This document shows, piece by piece, positions 1-5,497 of a stretch of DNA of 10,864 bases. Position 1 is the first letter of the stretch. The number at the start of each line of letters is the position of its first letter. This DNA comes from CAZVEV01 sp964625865 (lineage in GTDB: Bacteria > Planctomycetota > Phycisphaerae > SM23-33): assembly GCA_964625865.1 (NCBI GenBank), contig CAZVEV010000212.1, forward strand, positions 1 to 10,864, in the 5' to 3' direction. The notes under the pieces were generated by a model. That model was not told the DNA's origin. It saw only the letters and a list, made by a program, of their open reading frames with translations, and ran no database searches. The position numbers and the translations under genes are program-made.

Positions 1-18
1 TTTGATGGTGCAACCGTT

Positions 19-957
19 TTGGCCATTGAAACCTTTCACACGGTGATCGCGAGGAACAAGCGGAACCGTTTCATCCTCATCGGCGGGTTCATGCTGTTCT
101 TTGTCGGCATGGGGCTGCTGATCGGCATGGTCTGGGGGGGGGGCGAGTGGCAGTTCGGGGCGGTGGTGGCGGTGATCGCCGGGACCGTGGCGTTCGTTCT
201 GACGCTGCTGAGCTTCTACGGCGGGTCGTCGGCGCTGCTGGGCATGAGCAAGGCCCGCGAGATCAAGAAGTCCGACGACCCGCAACTGTTCAACGTCGTC
301 GAGGAACTCTGCCTGGCCGGCGGACTGCCCCCCCCGCGAATCTACCTCATCGACGACACCGCCATGAACGCCTTTGCCACCGGGCGCGACCCGGCCCACG
401 CGAGCGTGGCGATCACCACCGGACTGCGGGCCCAACTGACGCGCGACCAGCTCCAGGGCGTGATGGCCCACGAGCTGAGCCACGTGCGCCACTACGACAT
501 CCGCTACGCGATGCTGATGGCCGTCATGGTCGGCGTGCTGGTGATGCTCTGCGACGTGTTCCTGCGGAGCATGTGGTTCGGTGCGGGGCGGCGCCGAAGC
601 CGCAGTCGCAACCGCGAAGAGAGCAACCCGCTGCAGATCGTGCTGGTGATCGTGGCGGTGATCCTGGCGATCGTCGCGCCGATCCTGGCGCGGATCATCC
701 AGATGTCGCTCTCGCGCCAGCGCGAGTATCTCGCCGACGCCGGCGCCGTCGAACTGACGCGGAACCCGGACGGGCTGGCCGGCGCGCTGGCCAGACTCTC
801 GGGCGACCAGGAAGTGCTCGAAGTGGCCAACCGCGCCACCGCCCCGCTGTACATCGTTCACCCGATCAAGAAGTTCGAGGCCCGCGCGTCGAGCATGTTC
901 TCGACGCACCCGCCGATCAAGGATCGCATCGCGCGGCTGGCCTCGCTGACGGTCTAA
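19..957 (+). CDS. htpX: HtpX-like M48 family membrane zinc metalloprotease (start uncertain)
   Basis: Probable membrane-bound zinc endopeptidase of the M48B (HtpX) type, which in other bacteria degrades misfolded membrane proteins. The sequence shows the zinc motif HELSH at residues 151-155, the third ligand E236 in the REYLAD motif, the conserved MNAFATG stretch (116-122) before the active site, and a STHPP motif (295-299) near the C-terminus. Four hydrophobic segments fit membrane helices at about 18-38, 45-67, 162-183 and 205-228, with a basic Arg/Ser loop (191-199) between the last two. Length (312 aa) is normal for the family. The start given is a TTG with no clear ribosome binding site, and the frame is open back to base 1, so the true start may lie outside the window. 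The family call is firm; the substrate is unknown. Confidence 0.9.
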   Translation: MAIETFHTVIARNKRNRFILIGGFMLFFVGMGLLIGMVWGGGEWQFGAVVAVIAGTVAFVLTLLSFYGGSSALLGMSKAREIKKSDDPQLFNVVEELCLAGGLPPPRIYLIDDTAMNAFATGRDPAHASVAITTGLRAQLTRDQLQGVMAHELSHVRHYDIRYAMLMAVMVGVLVMLCDVFLRSMWFGAGRRRSRSRNREESNPLQIVLVIVAVILAIVAPILARIIQMSLSRQREYLADAGAVELTRNPDGLAGALARLSGDQEVLEVANRATAPLYIVHPIKKFEARASSMFSTHPPIKDRIARLASLTV

Positions 958-1013
958 TGTCCGACACTCCGCCCGGTCGATGGCGGTGATAACGAGACGA
1001 GGACTGCGCACGG

Positions 1014-1934
1014 ATGCATGGAAGACTCAGCGAACTGACCGGCTTTGCCTGCCGCTGGTGCCTGCTCGCGCTGGCCGGCGGGGCGGCGGCCGGGGCCTCG
1101 TGGACGGGGCTGCGCGGCGCGGGGCCGGCCGCCGAGGGGCTCCGGGCGCGGGTGGCCGTCCCGGATGTGATCTGTCGCCAGTCGCCCGATTCGGAGGCCG
1201 TCGTGGCGCTCCATCACAGCGATTCGCCGGCCCGGCGGGGCACGATGCACATGCTCGCCAGAATGAGCGACGGAACCCAGACGGTTGACTTGCGGGGGAA
1301 ACAGGGGCGGTCGATGATGTTCCTTCCCCGGCCGGTTGCAGGGGTGAGCGGTATGCGGGTCGTCGGAATCCCCTATGCCCAGACCGCCTTTACGCAGGCC
1401 CGGCCGGTCGTCAGCGTTGTTCCCGACGATCGCGAGGTCTTCCTTGTTGACGGTCATCTGGCGTTGGTGGCCGGGGCGGAGACCACCGCGGCGCCGCTGG
1501 CGGCGGCGTGGCGTCGCTGTGTAGAGCTGATGGTCGCTCGGGGCGAGACGGCGCTGTTCTACCGGGCTGACGTGGAGCAGAGTGGTTCCGTTCGTCGGCG
1601 ATTGCTCCCGATGTGCCGGTCCGGTGGGGTTACGTACCTCGGCTCGGATCGCGAGACGGCGGTGAGCGGATTCTACCTGTTGGTCCGCGGCCTGCTTCCG
1701 GCCAACGCGGTCTTTGGCCGAAAGAAGAACACCCCGGAGGTCCCCAAGCGGGTGACGGTCGTGACCGATCAGCGCGACATCGCCGTTCTGGCCGGGCGGT
1801 GGGGCCTGGCGACGCATCTAGTCGGGCGGTGCGACAAGGCGATCGGGGACCCGGACGTGACGCACCATGAGTCGTTGAGCCTGTTCGAGCAGTCCCTTCG
1901 TGACGGTCGCAGCCGGCAGGGGGGGCGCCAGTGA
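1014..1934 (+). CDS. Unrecognised, probably exported protein with a faint HAD-like C-terminal half
   Basis: I do not recognise this 306-residue protein. The N-terminus has a hydrophobic Ala/Gly-rich segment (about 11-30) after Arg4 that could be a signal peptide or anchor. Residues 60-135 look beta-rich. Residues 140-272 recall a HAD-type hydrolase fold: a hydrophobic strand ending in LVDGHL (144-149), a helix, a strand FYRADV (182-187), basic residues KK (237-238), and VVTDQRDIAVLAGRWG (249-264), which has the layout of HAD motif IV. The first nucleophile Asp of motif I appears to be Leu144, so catalysis is doubtful. The gene follows the protease by 56 bases, an AG-rich stretch lies about 11 bases before the ATG, and its stop overlaps the next start (GTGA), suggesting translational coupling with the amidase genes. 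The long reverse-strand frame over it has shadow-like composition. Confidence 0.7.
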   Translation: MHGRLSELTGFACRWCLLALAGGAAAGASWTGLRGAGPAAEGLRARVAVPDVICRQSPDSEAVVALHHSDSPARRGTMHMLARMSDGTQTVDLRGKQGRSMMFLPRPVAGVSGMRVVGIPYAQTAFTQARPVVSVVPDDREVFLVDGHLALVAGAETTAAPLAAAWRRCVELMVARGETALFYRADVEQSGSVRRRLLPMCRSGGVTYLGSDRETAVSGFYLLVRGLLPANAVFGRKKNTPEVPKRVTVVTDQRDIAVLAGRWGLATHLVGRCDKAIGDPDVTHHESLSLFEQSLRDGRSRQGGRQ

Positions 1935-2644
1935 GGGCCTGTCCGACACGATGGTTTGCCGTGGCGTCTCTGGCGGCGATGCTGGCAGGCGGCTGCTCGC
2001 ACCGCCTGCTTGGCCCGATCCGTCCCCTGCCCATCCATCCCATGACGTCTCCGCCGTCGGCGGCGGGGCGCGGGGCGGGTGCCGACGCCGGCCAGTCCCG
2101 CAAGCGGCCGGGCAAGGTCGCAAAGCACAAGTGGTCCGTCGCGGCGGCGCCCCGGGCGTGGAAACACATCGTGATCCATCACAGCGCGTCGCCCGGCGGG
2201 AACGCCGCCACCTTCGACCGCTTCCATCGCCTCGGCCGCGGATGGGACGAACTGGGCTACCATTTCGTGATCGACAACGGCAACGGCGGGCCGGACGGCA
2301 GGGTGGAAATCGGCTCGCGGTGGGTCAAGCAGAAGCACGGCGCCCACACGGGGCAGACGCCTGAAAACGAGTACAACGAGTATGGGATCGGAATCTGCCT
2401 GGTGGGCAACTTCACCGCGCGCATGCCCTCGCGGGCCCAACTGGCGTCGCTGAACGAACTGGTGCTCTACCTCGCGCGGACCTACCGGATCACGCCGTCC
2501 AACGTGATCGGCCATCGCGGCGCGCCGGGCGCCGCGACGTCCTGTCCGGGCGACCGGCTGAACCCGTACATCTTCGGAACGCTGCGCCCGACCGTCGCGC
2601 GCGAGCTGGCCAAGCCGCCCAAGCCCGCCGGCGGGAGGCGGTGA
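1931..2644 (+). CDS. Putative lipoprotein N-acetylmuramoyl-L-alanine amidase (Amidase_2/PGRP fold)
   Basis: Likely cleaves the amide bond between N-acetylmuramic acid and L-alanine of peptidoglycan, outside the cytoplasmic membrane. The N-terminus (basic, hydrophobic, then LAGGC with Cys22) resembles a lipoprotein signal, though Ala rather than Leu sits at -3. A linker rich in Pro, Ala, Gly and Lys (about 24-75) precedes the domain at 76-220. Aligned by eye with T7 lysozyme, the zinc ligands are H83 in IHHS, H195 in GHR and C205 in CPGDR, and the catalytic Tyr is Y110 in GYHF. Thr203 stands where T7 lysozyme has Lys128, as in many active zinc amidases. The GTG start overlaps the previous stop by four bases (GTGA). 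The next gene is a paralogue. Role in recycling, daughter-cell separation or attack on other cells cannot be told. Confidence 0.88.
   Translation: MRACPTRWFAVASLAAMLAGGCSHRLLGPIRPLPIHPMTSPPSAAGRGAGADAGQSRKRPGKVAKHKWSVAAAPRAWKHIVIHHSASPGGNAATFDRFHRLGRGWDELGYHFVIDNGNGGPDGRVEIGSRWVKQKHGAHTGQTPENEYNEYGIGICLVGNFTARMPSRAQLASLNELVLYLARTYRITPSNVIGHRGAPGAATSCPGDRLNPYIFGTLRPTVARELAKPPKPAGGRR
2633..2638 (+). promoter_or_regulatory. Shine-Dalgarno site of the second amidase gene
   Basis: GGGAGG lies five bases before the ATG at 2644 but only two before the in-frame GTG at 2641, so it favours the ATG. It sits inside the last codons of the upstream gene, consistent with translational coupling. Confidence 0.6.
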
Positions 2645-3207
2645 TGTCAGCCAGGGCGGTGACGATCGTACTGGTGCTGGCAGCTGTCGGCGCCGTGTCC
2701 TGGTGGCTGCGGGAAGATGCGAGCGAGGATGCGTGGCACGCCGAGCCGGGCCGGCGCACGTGGCGATACATCATCCTGCACCACAGCGCCACCCCGTCGG
2801 GCAACGCCGAGCAGTTCGACAAGTATCACCGTGAGAAGAACGGCTGGAACTCGCTGGGATATCACTTTGTGATCGACAACGGCCGCGGCGGGCCCGACGG
2901 GCGCGTGGAAGTGGGGCCGCGCTGGGTCAGCCAGACCCACGGCGCCCACACCGGCGGGACGCGTCGCGACGAGTACAACCAGCACGGGATCGGCATCTGC
3001 CTGGTGGGGGACTTCATGGCCAGCGACCCGACAGCCGCCCAACTCGCCTCGATGAAGAAGCTCGTCCGCCGCCTGATGACCGACCACGGGATTCCCGCAT
3101 CGAACGTGATCGGCCACCGCGAGGCCCCCGGCGCCGACACCGCATGCCCGGGCGACCGATTCATGCACTACATCGACGCAACGCTCCGCCCCGCACTGGA
3201 GAACTGA
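2644..3207 (+). CDS. Second N-acetylmuramoyl-L-alanine amidase (Amidase_2/PGRP fold), tandem paralogue
   Basis: A 187-residue zinc amidase, paralogous to the gene just upstream: the stretches around LHHSA, GYHFVIDN, GRVEVG, GAHTGGT, GIGICLVG, SNVIGHR and CPGDR match position by position. By comparison with T7 lysozyme, zinc ligands are H46, H158 and C168, with Y73 as catalytic Tyr and T166 before the Cys. The N-terminus (about 5-22) is a single hydrophobic helix ending in WW without a lipobox, so the protein may be membrane-anchored or secreted rather than a lipoprotein, and the linker of its neighbour is almost absent. The ATG start overlaps the previous stop by one base (TGATG); a GTG three bases earlier is possible. 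Peptidoglycan is the expected substrate; the precise bond and timing are unknown. Confidence 0.88.
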   Translation: MSARAVTIVLVLAAVGAVSWWLREDASEDAWHAEPGRRTWRYIILHHSATPSGNAEQFDKYHREKNGWNSLGYHFVIDNGRGGPDGRVEVGPRWVSQTHGAHTGGTRRDEYNQHGIGICLVGDFMASDPTAAQLASMKKLVRRLMTDHGIPASNVIGHREAPGADTACPGDRFMHYIDATLRPALEN

Positions 3208-3312
3208 CCCCCGCGATAATCCCCTTGTCGCCGCGGGAGCGTCGTCGGACAATGATCGTTCGCACGGCGTGCGAGAAGGCGAGGCGGTCGACACCGCGGA
3301 AAGGGCCGGCAG
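3208..3312 (+). other. Short intergenic spacer with a small hairpin
   Basis: Between the amidase and reductase genes. A perfect 6-bp stem with a 3-base loop lies at 3260-3274 (TCGCAC, GGC, GTGCGA) but no T-run follows, so I do not call it a terminator. GGAAAGGG (3298-3305) may be the ribosome binding site of the reductase, seven bases before its ATG. No convincing promoter is seen. Confidence 0.3.
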
Positions 3313-4281
3313 ATGAGACGACGAGAGTTCATGAGGGATGCGGCGCTGGGGTCGGCGGCGGTCGCGCTGGGGGCCGGTTCGCTGGTTTCCGCCAAGTCGG
3401 TCCTGAAGCGCACCATGCCCGTGCGCCCGTTCGGGAAAGACGGGGTCAAGCTGTCAATCATCGGCTTTCCGGGGTTGGTTCTCCGGCGGATCGACCAGGA
3501 CCAGTCCAACCGCCTGGTCGCCGAGGCCGTCCAGCGCGGGGTGAACTACTTCGACGTGGCCCCGGCATACGGCGACGCCGAGATCAAGCTGGGCCCGGCG
3601 CTCGAGCCGAACCGCAAGAAGCTCTTCCAGGCGTGCAAGACCAAGATGCGCGACGCCAAGGGGGCCAAGGAGGAATTCGAGCGGTCCCTGGAGCGACTGA
3701 AGACCGACCGTTTCGACCTGTACCAGCTCCACGTGCTGGCCGACGTGGCCAAGGACGTCGACGCAGCCTTCGCCAAGGGCGGCGCGATGGAGTACCTTCG
3801 GGCGCAGCAGAAGGCCGGGCGGATACGTTACCTGGGCTTCTCGGCCCACACGGAAGAGGCGGCGGTGGCGGCCCTCGAGCGGTTCGCGTTCGATTCGGTC
3901 ATGTTGCCGGTGAACTTCGGATCGTGGCTGAAGGCGGGCTTCGGTCCCAAGACGGTGGCCGCCGCTCGCAAGCGCGGCGCGACCGTGCTGGCGATCAAGG
4001 GCCTCTGCCGCCAGCGCTGGGAGGCGGGCGATCCGCTGCGCAAGGCGCTTCGCATGTGGTACAAGCCGATCCTCGACCGGGCCGAGGCCCTGCTGGCCCT
4101 GAAGTTCACCCTCAGCCAGGGCGTGACCGCCGCCGTGCCCCCGGCCAACGTGGCAGCCCACAAGCTGGCCCTGGACGTCGCGCCCGAGATCCGCGCGATC
4201 ACCGACGCCGAGACCGCCAAACTTCGCGAACTGGCCAAGGGCCTGACCCCGCTGTTCCCCCATCAGCCGAGGAAGAAATAG
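3313..4281 (+). CDS. Tat-signal aldo/keto reductase family protein
   Basis: Probable NAD(P)H-dependent oxidoreductase of the aldo/keto reductase superfamily, exported folded. The N-terminus MRRREFMRDA followed by an Ala/Gly-rich hydrophobic stretch (to about residue 27) fits a twin-arginine signal. The barrel follows with the usual tetrad: D81 in NYFDVAPAYGDAE, Y86, K109 in QACKTK and H140 in DLYQLH. GFSAHT (175-180) fits the conserved strand-5 region. The C-terminal part (220-320) keeps a recognisable late barrel (VLAIKG at 225-230) but the classic cofactor-binding tail is hard to match, and residues 239-262 look insertion-like. Length (322 aa) is normal. Planctomycetes carry many Tat-exported reductases of this kind; the substrate, possibly a sugar or sugar derivative, is not shown by the sequence. 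It converges on the regulator gene on the other strand. Confidence 0.88.
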   Translation: MRRREFMRDAALGSAAVALGAGSLVSAKSVLKRTMPVRPFGKDGVKLSIIGFPGLVLRRIDQDQSNRLVAEAVQRGVNYFDVAPAYGDAEIKLGPALEPNRKKLFQACKTKMRDAKGAKEEFERSLERLKTDRFDLYQLHVLADVAKDVDAAFAKGGAMEYLRAQQKAGRIRYLGFSAHTEEAAVAALERFAFDSVMLPVNFGSWLKAGFGPKTVAAARKRGATVLAIKGLCRQRWEAGDPLRKALRMWYKPILDRAEALLALKFTLSQGVTAAVPPANVAAHKLALDVAPEIRAITDAETAKLRELAKGLTPLFPHQPRKK

Positions 4282-4313
4282 CCCGGTCTTTGGGCAGAGG
4301 CTGTCGGCTGAGA

Positions 4314-4406
4314 GCGTAGAAGCGGCATCTTGCCGCTTTGAAGGACATCAAGTGCAGCCGGCGCCCACAGGCGCGCCCGACACGCGGCAAGATGCCGCGT
4401 CTACGC
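4314..4406. repeat. Inverted pair of self-palindromic units, REP-like element
   Basis: Arms 4314-4338 and 4382-4406 are 25 bases each and match as inverted repeats at 23 of 25 positions, with a 43-base spacer. Each arm contains its own perfect hairpin: GCGGCA-TCT-TGCCGC in the left (4322-4336) and GCGGCA-AGA-TGCCGC in the right (4384-4398). The spacer holds a further small stem (GCGCC-CACA-GGCGC). This nested architecture resembles REP/BIME elements or a very small MITE. No flanking target duplication was identified. It could also act as a convergent transcription barrier. Confidence 0.65.
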
Positions 4407-4447
4407 CTTCCGCCCGACATTCCTGTCCGGACCAGGTACAAAGAAAC

Positions 4448-4479
4448 CGGGCGACTCGCGCCGCTGCGCGGGTCGCCCG
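4448..4479 (-). terminator. Rho-independent terminator candidate for the regulator gene
   Basis: A 14-bp stem (one T-G wobble) with a 4-base loop, pairing 4448-4461 with 4466-4479. Read on the - strand it is followed at once by GTTTCTTTG (4447-4439), a T-rich tract; on the + strand no T-run follows. It sits about 155 bases beyond the regulator stop codon, farther than usual, with nothing else coding on that strand in between. Confidence 0.6.
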
Positions 4480-4632
4480 ATGTGCCCCACGCCTGGCCCG
4501 GCGCCTCTCCCCGTAAGGCGCCGACGGCGCGGGTGTCCGCTGCACAACGCCCGGGCAGGTCGACCTCCGGGCCGACCAGCACGGCTGACGCCATGCCCTC
4601 CATGGCCGACCCGAAGATCGACTCTGCCCGGA

Positions 4633-5223
4633 TCAGGTAATCAAGTCAGTGGCCTGCTCGACCGCATGGACCAGGTCCGCCGCCGAGTAGGGCGACTGCA
4701 GGCAGGCGTCGAATCCCGCCCGGGCCAGGGCCTGGCGACTGGCGTCGGTCAGGTCCGCGACCACAGCGATCAACGTCGCTGACTGCAGGGCCCCGGTCGC
4801 GCGGACGTTTCGCGCGGTCCGGGCGGCCTGGTCGATATCGCCGCCCACGTTCAGGACGATCACGTGCGGTGCAAACTGCTCGGCCGTCACGCCGGCCTCG
4901 AACTCCGTCGCCGCCAGACGTACGTCGTAGCGGTCCGAGTCAGCCAGGTCCTGGACCATGCGTCCGGCGGCGGGGGCCGAGTCCACGATCAGGACGCGGC
5001 AGGTCCCGCCGTCCAGCGCGTCGGCGGGCATGCCGTGGGCCTGCATGAACGCGAGCAACTGCTCGACGGGGATGCGGCGATCGCGGCTGCCCGGTATGCG
5101 GTAGCCGCCCAGCCTGCCCGCGTCGAACCACTTGCTGACCGTTCGCGGGGCGACGTGGCAGATCTCGGCGACCTGCCCGGTCGTCAGCACGCTTCGGCCG
5201 TTGAATGTTCGCGTCGAGGCCAC
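4633..5223 (-). CDS. BldC/excisionase-type HTH protein fused to a degenerate receiver domain
   Basis: Probable DNA-binding regulator of 196 residues. The N-terminal part (about 12-62) is a MerR/BldC-like winged helix-turn-helix: LTTGQVAEI, then VAPRTVSKWFDAG as recognition region and RIPGSRDRRIP as wing. The C-terminal part (about 75-194) follows the fold of a response-regulator receiver: VLIVD (77-81), VIVLNV (121-126), LIAVVAD (151-157) and LQSPYS (175-180). The residues that make a receiver phosphorylatable are mostly gone: the acceptor Asp is Asn125, the Thr/Ser of strand 4 is Val155, and the Lys of the KP motif is Ser177; Asp81 remains. It is therefore probably not switched by phosphate. 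The GTG start is chosen because GGAG lies nine bases upstream and nothing better follows. It lies downstream of two dihaem protein genes on the same strand, across a terminator-rich gap. Target genes are unknown. Confidence 0.85.
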   Translation of the reverse strand: MASTRTFNGRSVLTTGQVAEICHVAPRTVSKWFDAGRLGGYRIPGSRDRRIPVEQLLAFMQAHGMPADALDGGTCRVLIVDSAPAAGRMVQDLADSDRYDVRLAATEFEAGVTAEQFAPHVIVLNVGGDIDQAARTARNVRATGALQSATLIAVVADLTDASRQALARAGFDACLQSPYSAADLVHAVEQATDLIT

Positions 5224-5232
5224 CTGTCGGTG

Positions 5233-5236
5233 CTCC
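5233..5236 (-). promoter_or_regulatory. Ribosome binding site of the regulator gene
   Basis: On the - strand this reads GGAG, nine bases before the GTG start codon at 5223-5221. It supports that GTG start. Confidence 0.45.
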
Positions 5237-5344
5237 AGTTAGTTACACACGCCCAGTTAATCCATCGACCGTTGAGATTGGGGCTTTAGTAACGCCGCGG
5301 GGAAGTTGGGCGGGCGGTGTGCCGAGACAGGGAACACCGATACC

Positions 5345-5417
5345 GTGGTTTGACGCGAAGCGGCAACCACGTCTTCTCGAATGGAGACAACGTGGTTGCC
5401 GCTTCGCGTCAAGCCAC
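5345..5417. repeat. Long hairpin with 28-base arms, REP-like element
   Basis: Arms 5345-5372 and 5390-5417 are inverted repeats matching at 27 of 28 positions; the single difference still allows a G-T pair on one strand. The 17-base middle holds a further TCTC/GAGA stem. Each arm is itself bounded by a short palindrome (GTGGTT with AACCAC), so the arms could also fold separately, as in the element at 4314-4406, with which it shares the octamer AAGCGGCA. No T-run follows, so its role is unclear. Confidence 0.7.
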
Positions 5418-5432
5418 GTCACCCCCGAAAAG

Positions 5433-5476
5433 CCCCCGGACGGTGTCCGGGGGATCCCCCCGACGCTGTCGGGGGG
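5433..5476 (-). terminator. Tandem double hairpin terminator after the HzsA-like gene
   Basis: Two perfect 9-bp hairpins with 3-base loops stand next to each other: 5433-5453 (stem CCCCCGGAC) and 5456-5476 (stem CCCCCCGAC). They begin 22 bases past the stop codon of the dihaem protein gene. On the - strand the second is followed by CTTTTC; on the + strand the pair ends in CTTTCC, so it may work both ways, though the T-runs are short. The junction GGGGGATCCCCC is itself palindromic and permits alternative folding. Confidence 0.65.
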
Positions 5477-5497
5477 CTTTCCGCGTGATCCAAACGG

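Larger units (their letters stand above)
4282..4632. other. 351-base convergent intergenic region
   Basis: Lies between the 3' ends of the reductase (+) and regulator (-). It holds a large inverted-repeat element (4314-4406) and a strong hairpin (4448-4479), listed separately. The remainder (about 4480-4632) is GC-rich with several minor GGCGCC-type palindromes. A roughly 100-codon open frame on + (4338-4640) has Arg/Pro-rich composition typical of non-coding high-GC DNA and is not called a gene. Confidence 0.6.
5224..5497. other. 274-base intergenic region between HzsA-like gene and regulator
   Basis: Besides the long hairpin and double terminator listed separately, the stretch 5224-5344 must hold the regulator promoter if it has its own. 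TAACTA (5245-5240 on the - strand) could be a -10 box, but no clear -35 box lies 16-18 bases before it, so no promoter is called. Confidence 0.5.

Noticed and set aside
954..1817. 287-codon open frame on the - strand over the unknown exported protein gene
   Set aside because: Rich in Arg, Pro, Gly and His as non-coding high-GC frames are. The + frame has ordinary composition and start/stop coupling to its neighbour.
3260..3274. Terminator after the second amidase
   Set aside because: Only a 6-bp stem, not followed by a T-run on the + strand.
3144..4319. 391-codon open frame on the + strand overlapping the second amidase and the reductase
   Set aside because: It is a shifted shadow of the aldo/keto reductase, which has the tetrad and Tat signal in its own frame.
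4338..4640. 100-codon gene in the convergent intergenic region
   Set aside because: Begins inside the inverted-repeat element, has Arg/Pro-rich shadow composition, overlaps the end of the regulator gene, and no ribosome binding site is evident.
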